The notes: generated by a model from the sequence alone, not told the origin. A DNA stretch of 64,000 bases from Maratus speciosus (GCA_963932465.1 OZ010800.1:37004352-37068351), one strand, 5' to 3'. Shown: positions 20,936-33,030, numbered from the stretch's first letter. Program-made: numbers and translations.

Positions 20936-22837
20936 CAGGGTGTCCGGTCTCAACGGTGTCCAATGGCTAATTCCTAAACCGTTAGTCATAGACATATAGT
21001 TCCATTTACAAAAATGTTTTAAATCAGGTAAAGAAATATTTTAAAAGTGATTTGGGTCAATAAAAACAATTCTTAAAAAATTACGAAATTTAAATTTTTA
21101 TACGGTCCCCCGGTTCTATAAGTTATATTTAGTGAAATTTTCCTTTTACACTGACAAGTAATACAAAAAAAGTCCCGTTATTCTACGATTAAAATTGACC
21201 GAGTAATAGCTGTTTAAAGTTGGGTCATTCACAAATTTAGTCGAAATATAATTTCGTCAGATATAAAAAATGTTTGGATGTAAAATTAACATTGCAATAT
21301 AAATTTGAAATCTTTAATCATTCTGGCATATTAATGGAAAATATACAATTTGTAATAAACATTTAAGAAGAAAGAAAAAAACAGAATTTTTGTTAAATAA
21401 AATGATTCTAAATTAACAGCCTCAATTCTTTACAAAATGATAAGTATTTTAAAATATTATTAGATTGCACAAGCCTGCAAAAGTTGGGTTATGTCATGTT
21501 TTTTAGCTTTTGATAATTGATTCTTATATATTCTGTACCGCAGAATCCGAAATTGACCTTCATTTTTAACTATCATATCAGGATTTTTCGCAAATTGCAA
21601 ATTTTAAAGTTAAGAAGTTCAATGTTAAAATTGAATTTTCTCCCCATCTCATCGGACCACTCAGCTGTTTAGCTGTAAGAATCCCAGGATAAGCAAAAAT
21701 ATCGGATAATTTTTTTAATATAAAAAAAAAATTAAAAAAAAAGTTTTACACATGTTTTATAGCATGAGATTTTCGCTATATTTTAACTTACACATATGCG
21801 ATTTGCAAAAGAATTCAAACGTGATGGTTAAAAATGAAGGTAATTTTCAGATTCAGTGCTAAAAAGTGCTAAAAATCAATTATCAAAAGTTAAAAAACAC
21901 AACCATCTCCTCTACTTTATAGTATTCGATTTTTGTTATTCTTTAAATTTGAAAATTTATGATTTGCGAAATATCCTGACATGATGGTTAAAAATTAAGG
22001 TAATTTTCGGATTCAGTGCTAAAAAATAGATAAAAGTTAAAAAACGAACAATCGCAGTCTTGTATTATCTAATCTAAAACTTTTTCTTAAACTCCTTGGC
22101 AGAAATCTATCCGAAATGTTTTGTGTTATCCTGTAAAATAAGTATAAATGGTAACCACCGAAAATCTTAATAATATTAGATTGTTATCGGATTTGCGCCA
22201 GTATGTAAAATCCAATCTCGATCGGATATTTAAAAGTGGGTTAAAGTTCGAGTACAAATTTTGAACTGGAAAAACATACATACGATTGTTGAAGGAACAT
22301 AAAAACTTATAAAAAAACATAATTTTTGTTAAAAGAAATCATAAGAGAATCAGTCTCAAATCCTGACAAAATAAAACATGTGTTATTTTAGCCAATTTGA
22401 GACTTAATCTTAATACTTGTAGGATTTTTTTTTTCAAAGCGCAGATACACATGAAGTAAGATCTTCGAATACTTTAAACACTTGGTATATGATCCCTCAA
22501 AGCCAAGCCGAACTCGTTTGTTTTCAGAGTAGAAAAGTGGCATAAGTCATGTAAGTTAAAGTTTCATAACTCGCTCAATTTTAGCGTTATATGAATGGGA
22601 CTTTTTTTGTCTTACTTGTCAGTGTAATAGGAAAAAATTACTAAATATAACTTATAGGACCGGGGGATCGTATAAAAATTTAAATTTCGTAATTTTTTAA
22701 GAAATGTTTTTATTGACCCAAATCGCTTTTAAAATGTTTCTTTACTTGATTTAAAACATTTTTGTAATTGGAACTATATGTCTATGACTAACGATTTAGG
22801 AATTAGCCATTGGACACCGTTGAGACCGGACACCCTG
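20936..22837. mobile_element. 1.9-kb long-TIR mariner-like element
   Basis: CAGGGTGTCCGGTCTCAACG at the left and its complement at the right are flanked by TA (20934-20935 and 22838-22839). The arms match for about 300 bases (20936-21240 and 22535-22837). The middle contains further inverted copies of a block with AATTGACCTTCATTTTTAAC and CAGGATTTTTCGCAAATTG (about 21480-21620 against 21780-21900 and 21960-22070). No transposase frame. It interrupts the Helitron B module, whose intact form is seen at 51612-51720. Confidence 0.85.
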
Positions 22838-22839
22838 TA

Positions 22840-23648
22840 TATATATTCTTGACTGAAAGCTGATTATTTGTAGATGTGCCTTCACTAGCTGTTTTTTTTT
22901 TTAATATTGCCATTTTTATATTTTAATTTTAATAGTATTTTATGAAATTTCTTCAAAATGGTTGTAATTAGATAGCTTTCAATATTGCACATAAGAGAGA
23001 AATAATGAGTTTTATTCATTTTTATTCTTGCCATTTGCTGATAAAAATTCCAAATTGTTGTACAGGGTTTAGTGGTGCAAAACGGAAAATTACGTACTGC
23101 TTTTGAAAACATGCATTTTTTTCATAAAGTTTGCATATATTTTTCTTTCTGCATGTGTAGTACTGGTACTAAGTTTCAGACTCTAGGCGAAATGCTTAAG
23201 TAAGTCAAGATGACGTCATATTTAAAAAAAAAATCATTTTCTTAGGTAAAGCTAAACATTTTAACACAAATGCTCCTAAAAATATAAATCAGGCAATTTG
23301 TACTGTCCTCTTTTACTATTAGAATCTCAAGTTAACGTGAAACTGTTTACATGCAAAGATGTTGCTAACAATCGTGACTTCAAGTTTTGAATTAAACTGA
23401 TTTTAAAATGGTAAAATTAAAATACCATTTTTTTAAAAAAATGACGAAAACAGAGATGAGAAATTCGTATGTACATTTTGAGAAGGTGAAACTTATGTCG
23501 GGTTTAGATTTTATGGGGGAAAAAATGATCGTGTAAAAGGGGAATAATTTTTGCTGTTTTTCATTCCGGAATACCAATAATAAGAGCCTCAATTGATAAC
23601 TTCGTCATAATAACTGATCTTTATTATATTTTACGGATTACGTATCTA
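22840..23648 (+). mobile_element. Helitron module B continuation
   Basis: Colinear with 51690-52220: GAAAGCTG..TTTGTAGATG, CAAAATGGT, AGAGAAATA, ATGACGTCA and ACATGCAAAG. The short open frames here are not conserved between copies. Confidence 0.65.
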
Positions 23649-24931
23649 TCTATATTATAAATGACAAACATATCTGTGTGTAACGCTGACGTCATTTTGC
23701 GAATGGCAATACTTGACGATCAAATTTTGGTTTTGAAATTTTCGTTACTGCAGTTTTTTAATCTTCTAACCATCGTACATTTTTAATTTTTAGAACGTCG
23801 TATAGGAAAAAATCATATTTTCAAATACAATTTGTTTGAAATCTGTATCTTAATCGACACATTTATTATGTTTTTAAAAATAATTTTCAAGCATGATTTT
23901 TTGTAATTTATCTTATCAATCTATGTAATTTATCTTATCTTCAATACATAATAATAATAAACATTTTGCACATAAAGCAATAAAAATTGTTCAGGATTTA
24001 TTTCTGACTAATTTTCCACAACGAAATTAAGACTTGCTCTATAATAAATAAAAGAATAATATTAAAAAAAACACATTTGTAATCGAACAATTTAAATTTT
24101 TAGACAGCCAAACAGGAAAGAAAAATCTTTGGAATTTGTTTGCAAAGTGCATCTCAGTTTACAGATTGTCTATGGTTTTAAATTTTTTTTCCAGCATGGA
24201 ATATTTTTAAATTTATCTTTATTGCGCAGAGCTCGATTACGAAAGATTAATCCGTTTGCCTTTAAAACAACATAAAGTGTTCATCATTTTCTTACGGCCA
24301 ATATTCCATTAAAAAAAATTCCTCTATGAATAAATAAATAAAATATGAACAAAACACAAATTTAACAGACATGTAGTTGAAGTACGCGCTTAAAGCTCTG
24401 AAATTATCAAAATTCAAAAGGGTGCCGTAAGTAGTGAAATCTTGGGTAGTTAATAACTCTTAGCATGCAACTGAATATGTAAATATAGCTTTTAATAAAT
24501 TTCAAAGCTTTATTCAATTGTATAATTCACATTTTTCATATGTAAAATGCTTTTTTATTGTAGATGGGCAATCTAAAAAATATATTGCATGTACAAAAAT
24601 ATTAGTTTTCAATTAAAAAAAAAATGTTTTCGCCTATATTCTGAAACCCGGGTACGTTTCCCTAGTCTATATTAATGTTACAAACAAATGAAAGCCTATG
24701 AATCATTAGATAGCCTTTTTTTGTCGAGTTTATTTAATGACGGCGTCTTTTTGCTGCATTTGTGCATTATTTCGCGATAGTGACGTCCTATGCATGCTTT
24801 ACTGTAGATGTTTAAGAATGGATCGTAAATGTGGAATTCTTAAGCGGATGCGAATGACGTCATTTTACATAAAATAAAAGAGTGTGCTTTAAGTCTTAAA
24901 ATTAAAATATGTTTTGTACTATTTATATCTA

Positions 24932-25140
24932 TCCTATATATATATAAAATCCCAATGAAGCGATTTTATGAAACGACTGATTTTATTTCACGGCGATTTC
25001 TCCTAAAATATGGAATACTATGCGGTAAAATTAACACCAAAAATCCGTATTGATCTGCAGATCTCAAAACTGGTAATAGAATTTAAAAATTTGAATTAAT
25101 TTTCGAAATATTAATTTTATTCTAATTTTAATTACATTTC
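24932..25140 (+). mobile_element. Helitron module C 5' end
   Basis: TCCTATATATATATAAAATC followed by CGGCGATTTCTCCTAAAATA, GATCTGCAGATCTCAAAACT and GTTTTCGAAATAT-type sequence. The same module occurs at 39438-39800 and, more diverged, at 52602-52780. Confidence 0.65.
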
Positions 25141-25833
25141 TGTAGTGAAAATCTGTAATAGCATCAAAATTACTACTTTTTTTTTTTTTGGAAAAAAAGA
25201 GACAACAGAAAAATTATAGGGATTATTAGATTTCTTCTTTTTCGTCAATTTCAAATTGATAATTGAAATTATCTTTTATTTCAATAGAGAGTGAAACAAT
25301 ATTATGATTAAATTATGTTTTACAGGTAAATTTGAAAAAATAAAAATCAGATTTGTTTTTGTCATGAAAAGTGAAATTATTAAAATAAGAGGTCAAAAGC
25401 AAAAAATAAGGAAAATTACGTCAAAATATTTACACTTAACTATTAAAAATATACGAAAACTTAAAAAGAAAAACAAATTTATTTCACGCGAAACACGTTC
25501 AAAGGAGATAATTACGTAAAAATTCCCAAATATTAAATATCGTCATAATTAAAGTGAATGGACCGTATTCTTCCATTCGGTTCGAGGCTATAAAAAACGC
25601 CATTTTACCAATTGTGACATCGCAGGAATACTGTCCATTATTACGCGTGTAAAACTTTTAATGATGAATATTAGATTATATTTGAAAAGCTCAAGTAATC
25701 ATATTCCCAAACACTTTTAAATTAAATAATATATGTGCCCGTGAATTTTAAAAGCGAAAAAAAGTTTAAAAGAAATAAATTATTACATGAGCAATGCATT
25801 TAATAGTGAAAATTGCGTCATATATTAAACGAT

Positions 25834-26020
25834 CGAGGCTAACGAGAAAGACAGGCTACCGCGGTGGGTGTGATTCTTCTTTTTTTACAGACCGCTGGAG
25901 TCACGTGATGCTCTTTTCGCACACCTTCATTGGTGCATTTGAGCATCACGTGACTCCAGCGGTCTGTAAAAAAAGAAGAATCGGACCCACCGCGGTAGCC
26001 TGTCTTTTTCGTTAGTCTCG
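25834..26020. mobile_element. 187-bp Mutator-like foldback MITE, copy 2
   Basis: CGAGGCTAACGAGAAAGACA and the inverted CGAGACTAACGAAAAAGACA are flanked by a perfect 9-bp duplication TTAAACGAT (25825-25833 and 26021-26029). It has exactly the same length as copy 1. The two arms of about 80 bases pair almost perfectly, including ACCGCGGTGGGT and TGGAGTCACGTGATGCTC, around a loop containing CACCTTCATTGGTGCA. Overlapping open frames on both strands are a side effect of the palindrome. Confidence 0.9.
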
Positions 26021-26385
26021 TTAAACGATGCATTTAAAACGATTTTTATTCCGAAGAATTTCAATGTGACGTCAGATGGTATAAATGGAGTGCGACTAAG
26101 AAATTTGTTTATACATTACATGATTTGATGCAGCGTAAATACAGGTAAAAGTATGCGCAAAATACTTTTGTTTTATTTTGTACGAATTGCTATTCGATAA
26201 ATGCATTTTTGAAAATCCGGATATTCATATTAAATAATATAAACAATACACATTCTAAAATATACATGATGGTGTATTAAAATAAAGAAAGAATTTATGA
26301 ATAAGCTATATCTGTTCCTGAAAATATCTAAAACTCGATCAAACATAAAATATAAGGTTAAAAATTTAAAAATACAATGCTTTTC

Positions 26386-26569
26386 CATGGTTCGTACGGA
26401 TACCGTTATTTCTCCTGGAAAACTACCAGTATCTTTTTATAGAAAAATAAATCTAGGTTAAACGCGCAAAATTTCGCCTTCTTTTAAGAACACAGATTTT
26501 CTATAAGATAATACTGGTGCCGAAATTTTTTTTCTGGTCTGCAAAACTCAAGGAGGCGTACGAACCATG
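26386..26569. mobile_element. 184-bp MITE with CATGGTTCGTACG ends
   Basis: CATGGTTCGTACG after the first base and CGTACGAACCATG at the end are perfect 13-bp inverted repeats. The flanks are TTTTC (26381-26385 and 26570-26574). Internal words ACTACCAGTATCTT and AGATAATACTGGTG also pair. Superfamily uncertain. Confidence 0.7.
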
Positions 26570-26991
26570 TTTTCAATAGCGTAATTCTGAAAGATACTCC
26601 CAAGCAGACGGAGTTTTTTAACTTCGAAGCAAAGAGAAGGATATTGACCATAGTGTCGTTATAAAAGCCAGAAAGATAACGACATTTTTAACCTAACCAG
26701 TTTATACAAGCTGATTTTCAAATGTGTAATTGAAATTACTTACCAATCCTGAAAACCACCAACAGTTGTTATGACATCGATGGATGAGGTCATTGTGATA
26801 GAAAAATACACCATTCAAACGGAAAAGAATGGCAACTCGATTACAGAAGATAGCCACCGCTGTATTAATATCATTCAATCTTCCGTAACCTGGCAATATT
26901 TTTTAAATAGGGCACAGTACCGTGTTTTTGGAGTCTCTGAAGCCTGAACAGGGGTTGGCGGGCGTAGCTCGCAGGGGGCAGAGCCACCTAG

Positions 26992-27122
26992 TATACATAT
27001 ATTTTTTTAAGTCGGGGTCGAGGCTAAATTCTGAAAAAGCGGAATTCCGGTTTTCTAGTGTGTTTATGTTTTATTTTTCATCTCCCCAGTTATGTGTTAA
27101 CACAAATGTCAGTGATTTAACG

Positions 27123-27168
<46 letters not shown>

Positions 27169-27640
27169 ACAGCTATGTTATCAACGCTGATCCTTTTACT
27201 GTCTTGTTTTTTTTCTCCAACATTTCATCTCTAATTTTATTGATATAAAAGGACAAATACTGTGTTGAGTAACATAAAAATAAAGTAAACCAAAATAAGT
27301 GCGTGGGATCGATTGCAGGTCATATATGACAGATGCGAAATGATATATATTTTACGATCAAACGGTTGGGTAATCTAAACAAATTAGCGTGAATTAAATA
27401 TCTTCGCATAATTGTGCTGTTGCTATGGGATCAACCAAAGAAAAATTGGTGGTGTCGCAAATAAAAGCGTTCAGTAAATTCCAGACGTAGTAAATGGAAA
27501 TATTCATATTTCTAAAGGTTTTCTATCTATAATTTTAGGCCCTTCATCGATGCCTATTTGTTTATCATATTTAAAGTGTGTCTAAAATTATTAGACCAAA
27601 CATTTAGTAGTATAAATATTAATATTGGTCAAAACAAACT
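26992..27640. other. AT-rich spacer with a 39-base poly-T run
   Basis: A run of about 39 T lies at 27125-27163. Otherwise no repeat partner or gene recognised. The poly-T could be the A-tail of a minus-strand retroposon, but no body was identified. Confidence 0.6.
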
Positions 27641-27732
27641 ATTTTTGCATAGGAGATCAGTACAGAGATTCAGTCAAAAATACAACGTATCTACCTATAA
27701 GGCGAACCCATATTACTGTTCATAACTTTAAC

Positions 27733-28160
27733 AGTAAAGTATACATCGCTCACCTGTAAGAAAAGCGACACATTTCGCAAAAATTCATCTTGCATTTTAT
27801 TCCACTAATAAGTCTGTCATAGGTACATCTTGCCACAGAAAATGTTTCAGAAGTGCAGTTATATGGAAAATCGCTTTCTTGCGTTATATGTCCATGTCCA
27901 TCCGTGATCACAGAAGGGGGGAAGAGTTGGATTGTGTGGGGTGGGTAAATTGACTTACCCTCTAAACCTCACCTATGTCTTCATTCTGAAGGGTTTTACA
28001 CTTTTATGCACGTTTTTACCCCTGCATGCAGAGCTAAGCGCTATAATTTTATGTTGGAGTAAAATCAAGCATTTTTTTTCTGCCTCTCCTGTGAATTTAC
28101 TTTTGCTGAGATGTGTCACTTTTCTTGTGGGTGAGCGATATGATAACACAGTTGCCCGTT
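27733..28160. repeat. loose foldback with GTGAGCGAT arms
   Basis: Left arm 27747-27795 contains ATCGCTCACCTGTAAGAAAA and GCGACACAT. The right arm 28086-28135 is its diverged complement (ATGTGTCACTTTTCTTGTGG, GTGAGCGAT). Open frames on both strands between 27932 and 28213 overlap this foldback and resemble no family I know. Confidence 0.5.
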
Positions 28161-28214
28161 TGGCCTCCATTTTTATTCAGAAACTTCGATTTCATACCAG
28201 CAATAAAGAATAGT

Positions 28215-29760
28215 ATTTTATGCTTTATTTAAGGAGACACATTTAGAGATCACATAAAGTGAAAATTCTTCTTTCAAAATTTAGGGGTGAGAATTTGGAA
28301 TTTAGATTCAAATTGGAGGCCAAACTGGCAATAAAAGGGGAACTTTTTTTTAACGGACTAACTGCACATTATGTGAAATATGATGACATCACGTGAAGTG
28401 AAAGTACATAGTAATTTGGTCAGATACACAGTATGTACTGTTAGCTTCATACTAAATGTCTTTCTCAACTTTCTTAGAATGAGAATGGTTGTTGTTAACA
28501 GCATGTCTCGTAATATCCTCAAGTTTCACTGAAAAATAAATCTAAAGAAAATATTGTTACAATATTGTCATTATTGATAAAGTTATGAACGAGAATCAGA
28601 GTTCAACTTGAAGTGAGACACCTTGTATGTTCGACTTAGAGTTCTGCATCGTGTCAAGTAATCCGATTTTACAAGAACCTGACCTGACCCGTGGTTTGCT
28701 CCGGGTCGTATTGACGCTAATTTTTTTTATTTCGATTCCGGTTGACTTCAATTGTTTCAAATTTGGATTTATCTCTAGTGGGTCAGGTTCGATTTGACCC
28801 GATTTTTCTAAAGAAAGCCTAAATTACTTTTCCATATTAAAAAAACATATATATATATACATTTGAACATTAATTAGTATGTATAGGTTAATTTTTCTAA
28901 ATAAAAGATAAACTTGATCTTAGAGATAATAACTCTAAGACCAAGTATGTGATATGTGTACTCTAAGATCAAGACCACGAGAGGTGGTAATTAAGATATT
29001 GGTGTAATTTGGAATTAGTTTCGAAGGGCGTAATAATAGTTGAGTTATTAAGATAGGGTTCACTTAAGCAAAAATCGATGAAGGAGGGAGCGGGTGAGGG
29101 GAGATGCAAGTGCTCTTCGACAAAAGACTAATTACGACTATGGGCTATTTTTCAATAATTGTATGATAATATGGCTTTATTTTCTTCCCTTTCTGGTGGA
29201 GTACAATCCGATCCACGCACACCCCTAAACTTTTGTAATAATCATTTCAAAGCACGATGCATTAATTTATTCAACACGCATTCTAATCTAAATTCATATT
29301 TACAAGAAATTTCATTGACAAAAATCACGATTTTTAGATTTTCAGACATATCATTAGCTCAAAAGAAGATGTTTTCTTGCTTGTATTGCTTTATTTTCAG
29401 CTACTTTAAAAATTTGCATTTTATGCTCTGTAGCAAAGCAAAACATTACATATTTATTATTCACAAATACCTGTAAAGCTACTTTTAGAGCAACGTTAAT
29501 ACTGATGCGGAGAAAGCCATTTTTGGCAATAAATAAATTTTTTAAAATTTCTTTTAAAAATGTAGTGTCACTGGAAACGTTTCACTCAATAATAGTATGG
29601 CATTTGAATTATTTAAGATGGCTCTGTATATGAGCTGTGGATGATTCATGCACAGCATATGATACTAAAATTTACTGCTGCTGGAAAGCACATATTATTG
29701 AAAAGGTGTGTCCGGAAACATATACCCGCACTTTACAACATACATCTTCGTACCGCCCTA
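28215..29760. other. AT-rich unassigned stretch
   Basis: It contains a short inverted pair around CTTGATCTTAGAG (28910-28975) and a block with ACCTGACCTGACCCG and GACCCGATTTTTC (28678-28808) that resembles degraded hAT ends. A 105-codon open frame (29159-29476) shows no recognisable domain and is probably chance. Confidence 0.5.
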
Positions 29761-29763
29761 TTC

Positions 29764-29828
29764 GAGATACCCCCACTTAAAGGTGGGGGTATCTCTCATA
29801 CCTTGGTACTTTTGGTACCCAAGGAGTT
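29764..29828. other. two adjacent perfect short hairpins
   Basis: GAGATACCCCCAC, TTAAAG and GTGGGGGTATCTC form a 13-bp stem. ACCTTGGTAC, TTTT and GGTACCCAAGG follow directly as a second imperfect stem. The flanks are unassigned. Read into RNA, these would stack as a double stem-loop. Confidence 0.6.
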
Positions 29829-29997
29829 TTGGTCACGTCCCACAGTGGAGTATTTGACCCAAAAAATGCAAAAATTAAAATTTCATCAACAATTGTAAAA
29901 ATCATATTTTTTAAATAGCTGACAAATTGGCGCGTCGATCTATGCCTATTTCAGGAACACGAGTGATGCCCGACTCTGACCTCAGTTGAACAGAAAG

Positions 29998-30940
29998 TTT
30001 TAGATAGATTTCATGAGAAATACTACCTATTGCAGCCGTTATCATGGGGCGACTTTTGAAAAATTCCTTCATAACTTTTAATTATATGACCCCAGGAACC
30101 CAAAACCACCCCCACTTAAAAAGTTTATACATATATATGTACTAAATTTTGTCCGTACGATAAAAGTCGCAATTAAGCACGGATCGTCTTCAAACTCTCC
30201 AACAACTTTGAGAGGGCTAAAATCTCGGCGGGAATTGAAAATGGGCAAAATAGGCCCAAGGAAATGGAAATGGGAAGGGTTAAAAATTTTGAATACCGTC
30301 TTAATATGATTCTGATAAAACTAGCTCTTACACAACAATGACAAGAAAAAAAAATATTTTTCGTTATAGCAGTTGCCAACAATTAAAAATAAAGCAATAA
30401 AATTTTCCCCACAACAATTGCTTTTCTATTGCAAGATTTTCACATGAAAAAACTAAATTAAATAGTTTGACTAATTGAAAACAAATTGAATATTACGTCA
30501 TAAGTTTTCTAGAGCAAGATTTCCGCATGAAAACTCAAAATGAAATAAATAGTTTGAGGAATCAAAAAATATATATACATTGTGTCATATTGGAAAGATA
30601 ATGGATCTCAGCAGGTGAATATGTAACGTCATGTGAGTTTGAAGAAACGTATTAAAACATGATAAAAACCCGACTATGGAAATATTAACATATTTTAACA
30701 CTTTGAGGTTCTCTGAATTTGCTTTAGTCATTTTTAAACCTATTCCATATACATGCGTGTGTGCATTCGTGTATATTAGCATTTTCACAAAAAGTTTAGC
30801 TCCCTAGAGTTGATTCTTAGTGGAGAAACCATGTTTACTGTTTATCTCTAAACTTGATTAAAGTTTTGTTGGTGAATTTAGTACTTAACTTCGAAATCTG
30901 CCTCCGCCTGTAGGCCAAGCCGGCAGGGATTTTTTTTGCG
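29998..30940 (-). repeat. repeat family A, copy 2 (inverted)
   Basis: Inverted, colinear copy of 3014-4015 without the (TA)n expansion, the poly-T tract or the long poly-C tract. The C-run position reads AACCCTTCCCATTTCC-type sequence here, which shows the homopolymers in copy 1 grew after the copies separated. The shared open frame (minus strand, from about 30788) is not under visible constraint. Confidence 0.8.
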
Positions 30941-31317
30941 AGAAGACATGATTTTTGTTGCTTTTTGGCATTGTTGTTATTTTTAAATGTAATTCTTGTG
31001 TTGCTGAATGACTTGTTGAACTGAAATTGAATAAGGCTTATATGTGCTTAAGAAAGCTCAGACGTTAGTGTTAAACTATACGTTAATTTAAATATAGTTT
31101 AATTTTTCATATAATAAAAAAACATTAAATTTGTTAAAAGGTTATTTTCAAAGCATTTTTGGCTCCAATTTAAACATATCAAAAGCTTTTTCATGTTGTG
31201 TTGGGCTTTGTCGGACCATTTTTGAACTATAATCGCATTAGTTACAGTTTTAAATGCAAATTTCACGCAAAAAGAATTTCCGCATATTGTTGCCATTTTT
31301 ATATATAACTTTTTTTC

Positions 31318-31610
31318 GGGGGGGGGGGGGGGGGAGACTACTTAAATCCCATTTTTTGCGGCTACCGAATTGAAGAAGTAAAAACTATATTTTTACTGTC
31401 GGACTGCATATTTTTAGCTTACAGGATATTATCTGAGAGCTTTTGCACCTACAGATTCTGTAGGTATGTATGTACGTACGTAGGTACGTACATATATACA
31501 CAACTCCATATTTCTTGATAGAAATATCAGATCGGCTTCAAATTGTATGTACTTATTTTTTGAAAAAACGATCCCTAATTAGTTTCGGGGGCTCGTAGGT
31601 GAAAAATGAG
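31318..31610 (-). repeat. poly-G tract followed by repeat family R with (TACG)n core, copy 1
   Basis: After about 17 G, the sequence complements 38580-38870: GAGAGCTTTTGCACC, GTATGTACGTACGTAGGTAC and GATAGAAATATCAGATCGGC correspond to GAGCACATTAGCTCTC, CATACGTACGTACGTAC and CAAATCGGATATTTCTATCA. The GTAC-rich core behaves as a microsatellite. Confidence 0.65.
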
Positions 31611-32103
31611 GGGAGAATTAAAGAAGTCTGGAGTAGACGCAAAACTGATTAAAAGTTTGTAAGCAATATTAGAAGTCATAACAAGTGGCAACCGCATTGA
31701 CGAAAAAAAGTTCCAAACATATGCTGATGAAAAGACAAGACTGTATATGAATCTTTACAATTGGCATCCCATGACTCCAACAATGCACAAGGTTTTGATT
31801 CATGGTGCGACTGTAATTAAGAAAGCAGTTCTACCCATTGGCCAGCTATCAGAAGAAGCTGCCGAAGCCAGAAACAAACTTTAGACTGTACCGTACAAAG
31901 TATTCATGAAAGTACAATCGAGTAGTTTGCAACAAAGATGTCACGACAGCTTCTCTAGACAAAGGCCAAGGAAAAAGAGCAAGCCGTACAGTAGCAAGAC
32001 TCTACAACTTCCTCGTCCAGATAGGTATGACGGCAGTCCTGATAAAAGCCAAGAAGAGAATGATGAAGAAGATGAAGAACAGAGTTCTGAAGAAGCAGAT
32101 TGA
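31600..32103 (+). pseudogene. frameshifted C-terminal remnant of a transposon-type protein
   Basis: The translated text shifts frame but stays protein-like. From 31665 the frame reads EVITSGNRIDEKKFQTYAD and MTPTMHKVLIHG, then VLPIGQLSEEAAEARNK before a stop at 31881. A second frame then gives FRLYRTKYS and NRVVCNKDV. The final frame (to 32103) gives RPRKKSKPYSSKTLQL and an acidic tail, EENDEEDEEQSSEEAD, then TGA. I recall 'HKVLIHG..VI..LPIGQLSEEA.EARNK' as a stretch common to uncharacterised, repeated arthropod proteins probably carried by transposable elements. Only the last third is present, and with stops and frameshifts it cannot make a working protein. A TE origin is inferred. Confidence 0.55.
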
Positions 32104-32347
32104 AAAATGGTAACCTATTAAATACACTCAAAAACCAGCATCTCTATACTGTAGAGACTCCACTTTACTAAATGTATTATTAAATGTAACTTTATCAAAT
32201 GTAAATAATCTTTATTAAATGTAATAATTGTTGTTAAATGTAAATTAAATATGGTAAGCATTACTAAATGTAAATAATAAAAAATACATTTAATTAAACA
32301 TTACTAGTAAATAAAACAACCTATGAATAATTACTTTTCCTTATAAA

Positions 32348-32355
32348 CAGTAAAC
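32348..32355 (+). repeat. 8-bp target duplication (left) of the large hAT-like element
   Basis: CAGTAAAC, repeated exactly at 37268-37275. Confidence 0.85.
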
Positions 32356-32359
32356 CAGT

Positions 32360-33030
32360 AATGGGCAGAATTTGATTACAAAGTAATGAAATTACAAATT
32401 AAAATACATTATAATCTCCTCAGAATGCAATTGATTACCATGTAATGCACTATAAAGTAATTTCAATTACGCTTTTGAAATGTATAATCTGATTATCGTA
32501 TAATAGATTACAAATCAATTCTCATTTCATTTTTTAAAATTTAATTAGATTAATTTGTAATGGATTGCAAGATGTTTCAGATTACATTTTCAATTGTATA
32601 ATCCAATTAACCTGTAACTGATTACAAGATGATTCAGATTCGATTTTTAATTATATAACCCAATTAACCTGTAATCGATTACGAGATGATTCCGATTACT
32701 TTTTAAATTATAGAATCTTGTTAACTTGTAATGGATTATAGGTCAATTTTAATTGCATCTTTAAAAATGTGATTTAGATTAAATTGTAATGTATTACAAG
32801 TTAATGTCAATTACATTTGTTCAGAATCGAATTTGGTTAACGTGTAATGTAATACAACTACATCTAAATTACATTCTATGAAATGTAATTAAATTAAATT
32901 GCTATCAATTACGAGTTAATTCTAATTGCATTTTAAAAATTGATATGAAAATTACTTGTAATTCATTGCAAGTTAATCCCAGTTACGTTTACAATAATGT
33001 AACTAAATTTATGAGTAACTAATTACATGT
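32360..33030 (+). repeat. subterminal tandem array, about 66-bp unit
   Basis: Repeated scheme: TTAACYTGTAAT, GATTACAAGATGATTCAGAT, TTTTTAATTATATAAYCC. About ten diverged units. GTAAT/ATTAC words are dense, as in subterminal binding-site arrays of hAT elements. Confidence 0.65.

Larger units (their letters stand above)
15390..26991 (+). mobile_element. composite Helitron locus with many insertions
   Basis: The 5' end TCTATATTATAAAGGACAAA follows an A at 15389. The 3' end is the hairpin GCAGGGGGCAGAGCCACC closing in CTAG at 26988-26991, followed by T. Three more Helitron-type 5' motifs lie inside, at 20846 (TCTATATATATTTAAAACAC), 23649 (TCTATATTATAAATGACAAA) and 24932 (TCCTATATATATATAAAATC). 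The same order of modules recurs in the Helitron at 50874-53586, so this is probably one composite family rather than independent insertions. No Rep/helicase coding sequence was seen, so it is nonautonomous. The insertions annotated separately account for most of its length. Confidence 0.65.

Noticed and set aside
25794..26033. similar open frames on opposite strands
   Set aside because: Both are the two arms of the 187-bp palindromic MITE.
26922..27248. 108-codon open frame with a poly-phenylalanine run
   Set aside because: It is created by the 39-base poly-T tract. It has no domain, and it begins at the Helitron 3' hairpin.
32360..33030. possible CRISPR-like array
   Set aside because: The repeats are diverged and contiguous, without unique spacers, in eukaryotic transposon DNA.
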